Part shown: in pieces, positions 24,295 to 36,483 of the stretch
Position numbering within the stretch: the stretch's first letter is position 1
Layout of the letters: each line of letters opens with the position of its first letter
Assembly: GCA_025403435.1 (NCBI GenBank)
Contig: CM046333.1
Span: 10,689,770-10,753,769 of the forward strand
Direction: 5' to 3'
DNA from: Artocarpus heterophyllus
Taxonomy: Eukaryota > Streptophyta > Magnoliopsida > Rosales > Moraceae
Length of the DNA stretch: 64,000 nucleotides
Notes under the pieces: model-generated
Seen by the model: the letters and a program-made list of their open reading frames with translations, nothing else
The model's database searches: none
Told to the model about the DNA's origin: nothing
Translations under genes and position numbers: made by a program

Positions 24295-25818
24295 AAGCCA
24301 AACTCTCTGCTCAAATCCGTTGAAATCCACAAAAAAAAAATCACTGAAATTGGAGAAACAAATTGAAAAAAAAAAAAACAACGATTAGAATTGGGCGGGA
24401 AAAAAGAATCATTGGAATTAAGGATAGAAATCTCTTATTTATTTTTTATTTTTTTGGTTAAGCGTGTCGTGAAAATGAGGAGAGAATCAGAGGAGAGAAA
24501 AGAAGAGAAAGTAGTACATGAGGGAGATTCAGAAGTTGCCGGTGGAGACAAAGTGAATTTTGGAAGACGCATCTGGAAGTAAAAGAAAAGAGTCAAAAGT
24601 AAAAAGAAGCCTAATCTAATCTATTGTAAAGGCTTTTTGAGAAAGAAGGAAAAAAAAATAGTAACGAAAGGGGAATTTTTTGGGAGGACGAGCTCGGCGT
24701 TTGTGTATGAAAATTGGGTTCGAGAAAGTGAACAAGACACTGCAAATGAACCGGAAGTGGAAGAAAGAGACCAAAAATATATTACAAAGCCAACGTGGAA
24801 GCACGGCCGTTCATTTCGCATTCAAATGTTGTCTTCCGAAATTGGGAGCATTGTTTGCTGAAATTGCAAAAGTGCCATTCTGGTTCTACTTTTTTTTTGT
24901 GAGCTCCTAATTAATGAAAATCTGGTTGTCTTGTCGGCTTGTATCGTCGTGATTTGAACGGATTTGGTTTCCCGAGTGTCTGTGGCCTGGCCTCTTTTTG
25001 GTTAAATTCAATTACTGAAAATTTGGCGAAAAATAGGGGGGCGAAAAGGGAAATAGGGAGGAAGTAAAAATTAATAAATTATTAGTATAAATTTGGGGGA
25101 AAAAAAATAGCGAATACTTTGTTTATTTTAAGGTTGTATTTATCATGCACTCTCCTGCATTCCTTACGTTGCTGAAATTATTACTTGCGAGAAAGTTGGA
25201 AAAAGAATCAAGAAAACGGAAAGGACTAAAGGAAAAAAAAATGAAACATTAGAATAATACATAGAAAGAAAGAAAGGACCAAAATGCAATTTTATTAACA
25301 GCTTAAGTAAATATATTTTTACCTCTAAAAGTATTTGAAAAACATAATTTCTGGAGGGAAAAAAAAGCTATGAGACATTGATCCAAGGAAGCTCTACATT
25401 AGGTGGTGTCCTGGTGGACTTTTTTTTTTTTTTTTTTTAATGTTTGGTCGGTTGATCTCGTTTTCATACAGATTGGCATCGTTTTCCGCAACCAATGAAA
25501 ACAACTTATGAATTAAATTATTATGAAATAATTAATTCCAGAGGATGACCTTGGACATGATTGTCACCAAATCATAAAATTGTTATAATTTTTTTTAGAT
25601 AGAAAATTCATCGTCATTATTTAATTTCGTTTCTTCTTTCCATATCTGTTCACTTGGTATCGTTTTCTTACATATTGCAATCGTTTTCCGTGACACCATC
25701 AAGATTCCCGTGAGGTTGGCCTAAAATAATCAGTTCGATAGGTTCAAATAGAAATTAATGCTTTGAGATTACGTGTAGCTGTAACGACACAGAAAAGAAT
25801 AACGTTTGTTGACTCTTA
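24295..25818. other. 5' flank of the BRCT gene and intergenic DNA
   Basis: Contains the leader and promoter of the minus-strand BRCT gene. Purine-rich on the plus strand at about 24465-24680, with small frames lacking domains. Beyond 25000 it is AT-rich with homopolymer runs; no other gene or repeat boundary is seen. Confidence 0.5.
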
Positions 25819-25823
25819 CACAG

Positions 25824-26191
25824 TAAATTAATTTGGTATGTGAAGGTTTCTATTGAATTCACTGCTCTAGCATACAACCCAGCAAGGGCAATATTTATAG
25901 ACAAAACTGAGAAGGGAAAGGAAAGCAAAAATGTACAACCAAAACTAAAAAAGGGGCAGAAAAATAGGTTGAACAACACCACTAGCCGGAAGTGGCTCAA
26001 CACCACGATTGAAGGAGGCAGCGCAGGAGGTGGACACGAGAGCTGCAGAGGGAGAGTGGGAGAGGAACCTGACTGCTTAGAAAAGGGAATGATAAGGCTT
26101 AGGAATTGGTACAGCACAGAGGAAAACGACAACTCAACATAGGGAAAATATGTAATGCTCAAAACTGTGTCGTTTGAGTATTTCTTCAACA
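25824..26191 (-). repeat. 3' LTR of the copia element
   Basis: In element sense it starts TGTTGAAG right after the polypurine tract; the outer end is ...TTTA next to the CACAG duplication. It is about 94% identical to the LTR at 30645-31013. Confidence 0.88.
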
Positions 26192-26228
26192 TCCTCCCTC
26201 AATTCCACACCCTTTGAACACTCTAATC

Positions 26229-27426
26229 CTAACTTGTTTTTTTTAATCTTCCAAAGAAGTTTCCTGACAAAGCTTTAGTAAGAATATCTGCAGTTTGATC
26301 TAATGAAGGAACGTGTTGAACTGTGATGGTCTTGTCAATAACTTTCTCTCTAACAAAGTAAAGATCCAATTCAATGTGTTTAGTTCTTGAGTGAAGAATA
26401 GAGTTGGCTGATAGAGCAACAGTGCTGAGATTATCTACCCAAATAATTGGGTCTCGTGTGGATTGGACCTTTAGCTCCTTGAGCAGGGAAAGAAGCCATA
26501 GATTCTGTTGTAGCATTAGCTAGACTTCTATATTCAGCTTCTGTGCTGGATCTAGAGATTGTGCTTTGCTTTTTTGAACACCATGTCACCAAGTTATTTC
26601 CAAGATAAATGCAAAAACCTGAAGTTGACCTCCTATCATCAGTGTCTGTGGCCCAATCAACATCTGAATGCCCTGTTAAATTAAGATGAGGAGATTTGGT
26701 GAAGTTAAGCCCATAGTCCAATGTTCTTCTTAAATATCTGAGAATTCTTTTAACTGCCTTCCAGTGAGTGTTCAAAGGACATTGCGTATATTGGCTAACT
26801 TTATTCACTGAGAAGGCTATCTCAAGTCTTGTAACTGTGACATACTGCAATGCTCTCACTGTGCTTCTATATAGCTTTCCATCTTCAAAGGGGTCTCCAT
26901 TTAAAGCAGAAAGTTGAGGATGAGTGAGCATTGGTGTAGGTAGTGACTTAGCTTCTTGCATTTTGGCTTTCTTTAAGAGGTCTTTGATGTATCTGCCTTG
27001 TGACATATGCAATCCAGTAGCTGTCCTTGTAATTTCAATTCCCAAGAAGTAATGCAATAGTCCTAAATGCTTGAGTGAGAACTCTCTATTCAAGAGTTTG
27101 ATTAGTCTTTGTACTTCGACTTCTTGATCCCCTGTGATTATAATGTCATCCACATATACAAGAATTAAGAAATAGGAATTCTTCATTGTTCTTAAAAACA
27201 AGGAGTTATTTGCTTTTGACTGTTGAAAACCAAGTCTGTGCAAAGTTTCCTTGAGTTTATCAAACCAGGCCCTTAGGGCCTGTTTTAGGCCGTAAAGAGC
27301 CTTATTAAGCTTACATACCATGTTCTTACCATTTTGAGTTTCAAAACCCAGTGGTCGGCTCATGTAAACATTCTCTTCCAAATTTCCATTGAGAAAAGCA
27401 TTGTTCACATCCAATTAGTGAACATT
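26229..27426 (-). pseudogene. Copia reverse transcriptase and RNase H region
   Basis: The 27414-26431 frame holds the reverse transcriptase with the YVDD active-site motif intact (around 27155) and the start of RNase H. A stop at about 27415-27417 separates it from the upstream part of the polyprotein. The RNase H end continues in a different frame (26516-26229), which shows a frameshift near 26470-26510. Confidence 0.88.
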
Positions 27427-29464
27427 CTAGTTTTTGGCCAATGCAATGGTGAGGAAAATTCTAACAGTGACAGGCTTCACAACTGGACTGAAAGTCTCTC
27501 CAAAGTCAAAGCCAAGAATCTGACTAAAACCTTGTGCTACTAATCTTGCCTTGTAACGTGAGATGCTTCCATCTAAGTTTCTCTTAACCTTGAAAATCCA
27601 TTTACACCCTATTATCTTCCTATCTCTGGGTAAAGGAACATTTGACCACATCCCATTGTTTATGAGGGCTTGATACTCTTGATTCATAGCTTCTCTCCAT
27701 TTCTGAGATTGGAAGGCTTCTTGAACTGATAAAGGTTCATGTTCATCCAGACATTCAGATGTCCATGCTTTGGGTTTAAAAATTCCCGCTTTAGCTCTAA
27801 TGATCATAGGGTGAGTAGGAGTTGTTGACCTCACCCTTTCTTTCCTCCTAGTTGGTTGAGCAACATCATTTGGAGTAACTTGTGCAAATTCACAAACATC
27901 TAGAGAATCCTCGTTATTTTGTGAGTTGGATAAGCATTGATTTTCAAAATTTTCACTTTGATGAGAATAGTTATAAGGTTGAGCAGGTTGATGACCAGCT
28001 GCATTATTGACACTATCAATTTGGACAGTAGGTATGATGGGCACAGAACAGTTAATGAACTCTTGAAATTGAGCAAAGGTAGATTGTTCCTTTGTGTTGG
28101 CATATGGAAATGATTTCTCATAAAAAACAGTGTGTCTGGAGATATATAGTCTACCATTTAGTGCCAGACATTTGTATCCTTTATATTGTAAACTATTTCC
28201 TAGAAAGGTAAATGGCATAGATCTGTATTGAAGTTTATGATCATTTAAAGGTCTCAAATATGGATAGATAGTACAACCAAAAACTTTGAGAACATTATAG
28301 TTTGGTTTTACCTTGTAAAGAACCTCCAAAGGGCTTTTGTATTGAAGAACCTTAGTAGGCAGTCTGTTGATCAGGTAAGCAGTTGATGTGAATGCATCAT
28401 CCCAGAACCTTAATGGTAAATGAACATGGGCGAGCATTGTAAGACCAGTTTCCACTATGTGTCTGTGTTTTCTTTTTGCTAGACCATTCTGCTCAGGTGT
28501 ATGAGGACAAGACAGTTGGTGAAGGATACCTAAATCTTTGAAAAAGTTGGTTAATGATCTATATTCACCTCCCTAATCACTTTGGATAAATTTGATTTTT
28601 TTTGTTTAAGTGTAATTCAACTTGAGCTTTGAACTGAAGGAAGACATTGTACACTTCTGATTTTTGTTTGAGCAAATAGATCCATGTATAACGAGAATAT
28701 GCATCAATGAAACTCACATAATAAGAGTAACCATTTATGGATTTGATAAGAGAAGCCCCCCATAGATCAGAATGAATCATTTGTAAAGGTTCATTGTATT
28801 CAGTTTGTGAGTTTTGGAAAGGTAGACGATGACTCTTTCCTTGTTGACAAGCACAACAGATGCTAAAATTGTTTTTCATTAATTTACTTTGATTACAAGA
28901 AGATAGGACTTTGGACATAACATTTAGAGATAGGTGTCCTAATCTCTCATGCCTAAGATTCAAAACAGATTTACAACTTTTAGTTTCAGCATTTAAGCAA
29001 GCAGAATTAAAAGGGGTACAGTCTAAGTTAGAGTGAGACAAGACTTGACTTAAGACACGGCCTGGAGGACTATACTCAGGTCCTTTGGAGGAATGAAAAT
29101 TAGACCGACTTGAGCCACCACTATTGCTCTTTGAAGATGCATTCTTGAGCTGGAACTGATACAAACCTCTACTAAGTTTCCCTTGAAGAAGAACAGCCCC
29201 CGTGGTTCGATCCTTTACGAAACAAATAGAAGGATGAAACTCAAAGAAAACTGAATTGTCATTAGCAAATTGTGAGACATTGATTAGGATTTTCTTAATT
29301 TGAGGAACCAGCAGTAGATTTTTAAGTTCAAACAAATGATTAGAATTAGATTGAGAGCTAGAAAATAATGAGGATCCAACATGTGATATTTGTAAACCTT
29401 TACCATTACCCATGTGAAGTTTGCTTGTCCCATGATACTCGGAGCCAATGTTGAGATTGCTCAT
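27427..29464 (-). pseudogene. Copia GAG-pre-integrase, integrase and start of reverse transcriptase
   Basis: The 29464-28577 frame carries the HxxH/CxxC zinc-binding GAG-pre-integrase block (HERLGHL, CCACQQGK) and the first catalytic Asp of integrase (HSDLWG). A stop at about 28574 falls right beside the second catalytic Asp (SD then stop then GGEY). The 28455-27427 frame continues the integrase core and the linker to reverse transcriptase. Confidence 0.85.
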
Positions 29465-30620
29465 GTCATTTGTGACATGATTCGTTGCTCCACTATCAGG
29501 GTACTAGTTTATATTTGCAAGCACATTTTGGGCAGCAACCATGGCTGTCATTCCAGAGTTGTTGGTGCTGTTGCTCTGCTCACTGTGGTGATTAGCTTGA
29601 GAGGAAGAAAAACCTTGAAAACTTGTATCAAAATGGTAGTAGCATCGTTGAACTGTGTGTCCAATTTTTCCACATAGTTGGCATTAAGGTCTTGAGTTGT
29701 GATTGTTGTGCCATCCTCGAGCTCCTCCACCACGAGACCGACCTCTTGTTCCTCTTCCACTTTGAAAGCCTCCACTGTTGTTTTAGCCACCAGAGTTAAA
29801 CTTAGGAGCTGTCTTCCTTTGAGGGTTTTGAAATGTGAGATTGGCGGATGGAACTGAACCATCTGTGTTGATTTCTGGCTTCGTTCTAGACAAGTTTCAA
29901 AACTCATAAGGAGAGCTCCAACATCTTTGACTGAGTATGGCTCTGCCCTTGAGGTAATGGTCACCATAATAGGGTCATATTCTGTTCCCAAACCAGCCAA
30001 GATGTGCAGGATTTGATCTTCATCAGACACCTTGTACCCAATGGATGCCAAAACGTCGTTGTATGCCTTCATTTTTGTGAGATATTCATGCACAATGAGT
30101 GAACCCTTTTTAAGGGTCTGAAGTTGCAGTTTATGATGCATAATTTTTGTCTTAGACTGAGTGGCAAAGACTCTTTCTATAGTTCCCCAAATCTCACTTG
30201 AAGTATCGTTGCCTACTATATTTATCAACACTCCTTCACTGATTGAGCCCAGAAGGCATGAGGCTACAAGTTGGTCCTGTCTCTACCATGCTATGTAAGA
30301 AGGGTTGAGTTCGTTCTACCCATTTTGCCCAAGTGGAAACTGAGGAGGGACTGGGATCGCGCCAAAGAGATACCCATCTAATCCATAACCTCGAGTTGCA
30401 GCAAGAATTTGTTGCCTCCAAAGCAAGTAGTTGGTTTTAGAGAGACGAATAGAAATGGCCTGATTTTATGGTTGAATGAGCTGAAATTGTGGTGCTTGTG
30501 GTGCAGGGATAATGATGTTTTGGGTTGAATTTCTTGGGCAGTCTGGTTTTGGATTTCTTGAACATTGGGATTTTGGGGATTTTGATTTTCAGGGTTAGTG
30601 GTTTCCATTGACAAAGGCTT
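29465..30620 (-). pseudogene. Copia gag, frameshifted
   Basis: The frame 30231-29548 holds the UBN2-type gag core. The N-terminal part lies in other frames (30614-30378 and 30421-30236). The CCHC zinc knuckle (C-x2-C-x4-H-x4-C, about 29690-29640) is present but out of frame with the gag core, so gag has at least two shifts. Confidence 0.82.
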
Positions 30621-30644
30621 GGAGCAGTAACGGCTCTAGTACCA

Positions 30645-31013
30645 TAAAACAAATTGGTATGTGAAGGTTTCTATTGAATTCACTGCTCTACCATACAACC
30701 CAACAAGGGCAATATTTATAGGCAAAACTGAGAAGGAAAAGGAAAGCAAAAATGTACAGCCAAAACAAAAAAAGGAGCAGAACAATAGGTTGAACAACAC
30801 CACTAGCAGGAAATGGCTCAACACCACGATTGAAGGAGGCAGCACAAGAGGTGGATACGAGAGCTGTAGAGGGAGAGTGGGAGAGGAACCTGACTGCTTA
30901 AAAAAGGGAAGGATAAGGCTGAGGAATTGGTACAACATAGAGGAAAATGACAACTCAACATAGGGAAAATATGTAATGCTCAAAACTGTGTCGTTTGAGT
31001 ATTTCTTCCAACA
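30645..31013 (-). repeat. 5' LTR of the copia element
   Basis: It lies between the CACAG duplication (31014-31018) and the primer-binding site at 30644-30634. It ends in TA, not CA, in element sense, as judged from the primer site abutting it and from the target duplication. Confidence 0.88.
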
Positions 31014-31018
31014 CACAG

Positions 31019-32757
31019 CCTTTTCCTCGTTTATCCGTGATAACATTTGATAATAATTGTGGTGGTGAACATTAACAATATCATTTATCCCTAAATTGAC
31101 GAGTACAAGCAGATATTTATGCATTAACACTATTTTTCTTTCTTTTTTTTTTTTTGGCAAATAATAGATTGCCTCTGATGAGATTAAAGCGGTGCGTGCG
31201 AATAAGACGGCTTTGAAAATGGCAAAAGCTTAATTAACACGTCGTTTTAGGCCGATCAGGACTAATGCTTTTAAAACATTGTTAAAACAGCGAGTTAAAA
31301 CAAAAAATATTATAACATATAAAAGAAATAATATAAAAAAGTTAATTAGAACTGCAAAATTATGGTTCCTCCCTAACACCCTCTTTTTTTTTAATTACCA
31401 AACTTTGCCTATACTAGAATTCATTAAAGCGTGAGGCCAAACCAAACACTGTGAACTGTGAAGCAGTCCTCTTACAGGAGGCGCAGGCAAAAAAAAAAAA
31501 AAAAAAGAAAAAGAAAAAACTGTGAAAACAAAATACAACCAAAATGGAACAAAGAATTAGGAAAGAAGATTCCAACAATAAAAAAAAAAGGTGGGAAAGT
31601 TGGAGGGGGCGTCAATGGAGCTGTCAACTTCCAGTCCAGACTAAGGCACTCGAAAGCAGAGGCATGATTCATAGTTAAAGTTTGGAATTGGCTTGCCACT
31701 CCTTACCTCCTCATCATGAATGTCAAGAAAGTCATATGGCAATCTGTCAACCACACCACCTCTGTTGTGCTCCTCAAAAACATATTTACGTCTCTTTTTT
31801 TTTTTTTTTTTTTAATTTCACAATTACCCAACAAAAATTTCACGGTACAAAAAAGGAAAAAAAATCAATAGCATAATTATACTTTTTATTTTTTATTATT
31901 TTTAATTTGTAGTATTGTTTTTAGAATTTGTAAAAGTATTTTTTAATTTTATCTTTTGTATATTTTTTTATTTAAAAAACATAAAAATAAAATAATAATC
32001 CCTTTCATTAAACCTAATTTACTTATGAAATATATGTTTCTTTTTAAAAAATTTAGAAAATATATATTTTAAAATTTAAAAAGTGGTGAAACTTAAGTAC
32101 TTTTTTTGAAATTTGATGTTTTGTTTTAAATTTTTTTTATGTTTTTAATATAAAAAAAATTTATCATAATCATTTAAAGGTAGTCATATTGTTTTACCTA
32201 ATTTTTTCTATTCATGGGGATAAAATTAAAGTAAGTTTTTAAAATTTCAAGAATATTAGTTTCTAAAAACAAAAAAAAAATTAAAAAATAATTAAAATTA
32301 ACAATACAATTATTTAATTAACCAAAAAGACCATTATATAGGCTTATTTTCATGCGCAAGATCTATATTAATTTATGTCAGTCTTGTAACCTTTTTATTT
32401 CGATGTGATTTTAACCGAATTTAATGTTCAAAAACATACTTTAATAACTGCATTAAAATAAGAAAAAAAATGATATCACGGAATCTTCAATCAGCATAAG
32501 ATGTTTTCTGAAATGTAAAATTTTCATTAATAAGTTCTATTAGCAGCTTGATGCTAGTTAAAGTTGAAAAGGAAACCCCTTAAACTTTAGTTCATTTAAT
32601 TGGCATAAAATAGTGAAACGAAAAACATTCGAGCTTTCAGGGGAGGGAGTTCCAAAAATTCTATCCTACGCCACATGAAAGAAGAATTTAGTTAAGAAAA
32701 TCATTGAAATTAGACAAAACCAAATTTAGTTAAAAAAATATTTGGGGCCATGAGTTC
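31019..32757. other. AT-rich intergenic DNA
   Basis: Long A- and T-rich runs, a purine-rich patch at about 31455-31600 and no frame with a recognisable domain. Bases 31265-31360 loosely resemble the interior of MITE family A. The right end borders the 3' part of the sterol dehydrogenase pseudogene. Confidence 0.45.
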
Positions 32758-35700
32758 TCAATCAGTCTTCTTGGACCTATGAAGCTTTCTGACAATATCA
32801 AATTTCATTTTGCTTCCCCAAGAGAGAATATCTAGAACCATGGCATCAATTTCTTGCCCTTTCTTCTCATATATGAAGAAAGCTAGAAGGGCAACAGGGA
32901 AGTCCTGAAAACAATAAGAGCATACATCCTCTTCTATTTCAATGAGAAACGCAAGTGTAAAATCAGACCCGGACATGAGCGCAATGAGTGTCAATACCAA
33001 CACAAAACAGAACTGATGAGAATTAAGAAATTTAACTTAGTTTTTTTTTTTTTTTTTTTGGCGCATTTAGAAAGGATAGTATCCAGTGTTAAAAATGCTT
33101 AGAGGCACCACTGGTGTTAAAAACCATAGCTAACAGAACGCGAGTCCCATGCTGTAGGACTCATTTTCTATTAGTATACAGTGCTTGACACCAGCAATGT
33201 CTCCTATTCGTGTTATAGTGTGGAGGGATAACACAAACCTATAACAAATAGGCTCTGCAATGAAAAGGCTCCAAGGAAGCTAAGAACCAACAGGAAGAGA
33301 ACAACCTATCACATCACCAAGAAAAAAGTTTCAGAAATGTCGGATTTGATAAAATCACAATAATAGTTAAACAGAATCACTAAAATTGGAAGTATCTTTT
33401 GTGCAAAAACGCACAATTGGAATTATCTTAACGTCAATAAGATGTTAACAACTCTCATGTGTGGTAATTGGGAAAAATGGCGATGGCACGTTTACGATAA
33501 TGCAGAGTTGGAATTTGTAAAAAAGCATCTAAGCTTCTGCTACCAAACATTAAGGTGAAAGCGGATTGGTTTTATACGAAAAGTGGACTTGAGATCAACA
33601 AGACAAATGGACCCACCCACCCAGTAAATACACGTAAACTAATGGATTAAAGCGTAAGTATAAAACTGCTTTGCAGTACCTGGATTAAAGTGGACAGTTT
33701 CAAGCGCAGAAACAAGAGTATAAAAGAATCAAAGGCTCAGAAAAACCTTGACAAAACCAGTTCAAAAAAGAAAAAACCTGACAAAAAGACTTTTGTACTT
33801 CCACTTGGCAAAAGATTTTGACACATTAACAACACAATTCCATGATGAGGCTACTGACATAGCAACTCTTTGTGACGCATCTTTTGATAACTCAAAATGA
33901 GACGGGAAAGATTCTCAATACCATATCCTAATCTGCAGCTGAAAAAAAGTATTCCCAACGGAATGTTTAACTTCAGCTAACGAGCTTAGAAAGATAGACA
34001 ACTGAAACTTAAAACTTCAATTTTGCAGAGAAACCACTGCACTGCCAGAGGTGTTATGAGTGTCAAATTGGAAAACAGAAGTTTTTCGCACTTATCAGTA
34101 TGGTGACAATTCCAAAAAGAGAGTTGGGCATACAGATATCACCAAAAGAAGCTTTGAAAGTGCAGTGATGTTGGTAAATCCAGATGCAATAAAGTTGGGG
34201 TAGATGGCAATCAGAACAATCAAGGTGATTACAGTCTGTTTTCTATCCTTCCAGAGTAACGTGTCAGCAACTGCAAAAGGCACTACCATCACCTTTGTGT
34301 TGTAGAGTTGGGTAGTATGAGGTTGGGAACTTTATGTCTATGAAACTCAGCCACTTCTCTTTTAGAAGTGGTTTGAGAAATTAGTCATTTGTGCGAATCT
34401 TATAAATTTTCTGTAGTAAAACAAATAGCTTGATGATGCATATTACATTCCCCTACCACTTCCAAGATAGATGGAAGCTTTTGACGGTCCTTCTCTTTTA
34501 GGCTGATGTTCAGCTCTTAGGTGTGGATATGACTCAACTGTCCTTTTCCGACCCACCTACAAGACATTAGAATCACAAGGTCATAACTCACAAGTAAGCC
34601 ACTAAAGTAAAAAGTTTATCTTAAAATGTAAAATCAGCGTTCAAAGTTTCAACTTAGTGTCTCGTATGAATGTTGAAAGACAGAAATGAGCAGTAAAACC
34701 CAAATCACACGAGCCAAATGCAATCCCCTGCAGATCAAACAAACATTCACCGCTCATTTTTTGGAAAGTTTAAACACCTCAAGAATTACGATAGGAGTGT
34801 TGCCAAGCCGGTCCTTCGCTTTGGAAAAATTAAATAATCTGCTGCAGAAAAGGAGTCTAATTCTTGAAGATATCGACTGTGGGACCTTCATCCCATATTA
34901 GCCAAGCAGCTTATACGTCCACTTAACTATATATATATATGCGCAATTGGCGTCATAACAGAGGGTGGAATCTTTATTCTTGGCCTGAAAACTACATTGA
35001 TTCAAAGAAGATATGATAAAAGACAATGGACTGATCCCTTTTTCCTATTACATGTGATGCTAAGTCTAGATAGCACAATACAGGGATAGGATGAAAAAAT
35101 ATTTCTGAGTTAGTGATTCAAATTTTTAACAGCATTGTCTCACCATTACAGGTGAAATTAACTAACTCATAACTGCGCATAAACAAATCAAGTAAACTAC
35201 AACAACACAATGTGGGAGAGATAAGGAAGAGATGAGTACCTCTCATAGCCAAGACCTTCGAAAATGAGCGATACGAACTCCCAAAACTTGATTGGTTCCA
35301 TATTTGTTATAAAATATGCCTGCAAAAACCAACCACAATTTAATTGCAGAGCGCCAATGGTTCCTTCAAGTTTTAATGCCAAAAAAAAAGAAAAGAAAAA
35401 AATCTTAGACATGTTGCTCAGCAAATGCTACGTGAATGTCTAATAAATAATCAGCTTATATTCAAATTTAATAAAGCTGTAAATGCAAGAAAAATGTGGC
35501 GAAACCTCATACTCATTTAAATATCACCAAACACTATGAAACGGTAGTAAGCATGTCTATTATATAAAGCAAAGTTTGACATGGTCAACAGAATTTGCAT
35601 TCCCAACACCCACTAGAATATAATTTTTTTGTTTCTCAAACTTTTTTCCATTTGAAATAGTTTGACTTGAAAGCGGAAGAAACCTACAGGAAAATGATAA

Positions 35701-36483
35701 CCAATTGAGTTCCCTCTCGCTGTTCAAAAACTTGTTTTCAATTTTCATTGTAATGTAAATAATAAAAACAAATAAAAATATAAAAAAGGTACCTGCCCTG
35801 AAGCTTTCTCTGCAACCGATCCCCCCGACGATCGAGCACGTTCAGCCCACATGTGGGCATGTGCCGCGTTTCCCACATAAGTGAAACCATATATATTATT
35901 GCCATCGCCAACAATGAACTGATCATTTGAGAAAAGATAAAAAGGTAAAGGATCACGAAATCTGAAATCATAAAATGATCAAATCTACGGTAGTTCTATC
36001 ACTAAATTTTTAGAAGAATCGATGTCACTGAAATGGCAAACCAAATTTATTTTTCAGCCATGGGATAATGGATACATAGTTCCTGGATGATCACACATGG
36101 AAATAGCTCCTCAAATCCAATACTAGATTACTTCGATAATTTAAATTCTTATCCAATAATTAAAGCACACTTCAGTTATTATTTTATCTGTATCCATCCA
36201 TCTATCCATCTATCTATATCCATTGTTGCAGACAAGATATATGTGTGTATGTCGGAAAAATAACAAAAGAAAGGACTAGAAAAGGATATAAGATGGAAAA
36301 CCAACGTACTTTTGATTTCCTGGCCCTAGCAGCAGCCGCAACTAAAGATGGAACTAACAACTTATCACCAGGACCAAAGATGCTACTGAGACATATGCAG
36401 CATGTTCGAAGCCCATTAATGCCGTTTGCCTTGATTATTAACGCCCTTCCTTTAGCTTCTGTTGCTGAGTAGTGATCATAGTG
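32758..36483 (-). pseudogene. Sterol-4alpha-carboxylate 3-dehydrogenase/decarboxylase (3BETAHSD/D) relic
   Basis: Exon blocks on the minus strand match plant 3BETAHSD/D with its C-terminal reticulon-like membrane domain: 36483-36310, 35918-35793, 35319-35240, about 34925-34775, 34270-34143, about 33925-33775, about 33020-32970 and 32914-32758. The family oxidises and decarboxylates 4-carboxysterols during C-4 demethylation in the ER. This copy lacks the N-terminal NAD-binding half. The catalytic YxxxK reads YSATE, so Lys is Glu. A stop replaces Pro in LLGPYGM (near 34900), the block at 33900 is frameshifted, and the last intron has shrunk to about 50 bases without a normal donor. Introns are kept. 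Its position between the BRCT and KCS10 genes fits the Arabidopsis order, so this may be the ancestral copy, lost in place. Confidence 0.85.

Larger units (their letters stand above)
25819..31018 (-). mobile_element. Ty1/copia LTR retrotransposon, complete structure, coding part broken
   Basis: The element occupies 25824-31013 in minus orientation and is flanked by a 5-bp target duplication, CACAG (25819-25823 and 31014-31018). LTRs lie at both ends. Next to the right LTR, in element sense, is a primer-binding site TGGTACTAGAG (near match to the initiator-Met tRNA site, 30644-30634). Next to the left LTR is a polypurine tract, GAGGGAGGA (about 26200-26192). Gag, integrase, reverse transcriptase and RNase H follow in copia order. 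The frames carry stops and shifts (see the separate entries), so it is non-autonomous now. By eye the LTRs differ at about 20 of 358 aligned positions, mostly transitions, so insertion was not recent. Confidence 0.93.

Noticed and set aside
24031..24381. Longer N-terminus of the BRCT protein from an ATG near 24381
   Set aside because: The added part (F-rich, from a poly-T leader) looks like untranslated sequence; the MGGVGVVEVI start at 24294 fits the family better.
25840..26142. 100-codon plus-strand frames in each copia LTR (also 30661-30963)
   Set aside because: They lie wholly inside the LTRs, antisense to the element, and match each other only because the LTRs are copies.
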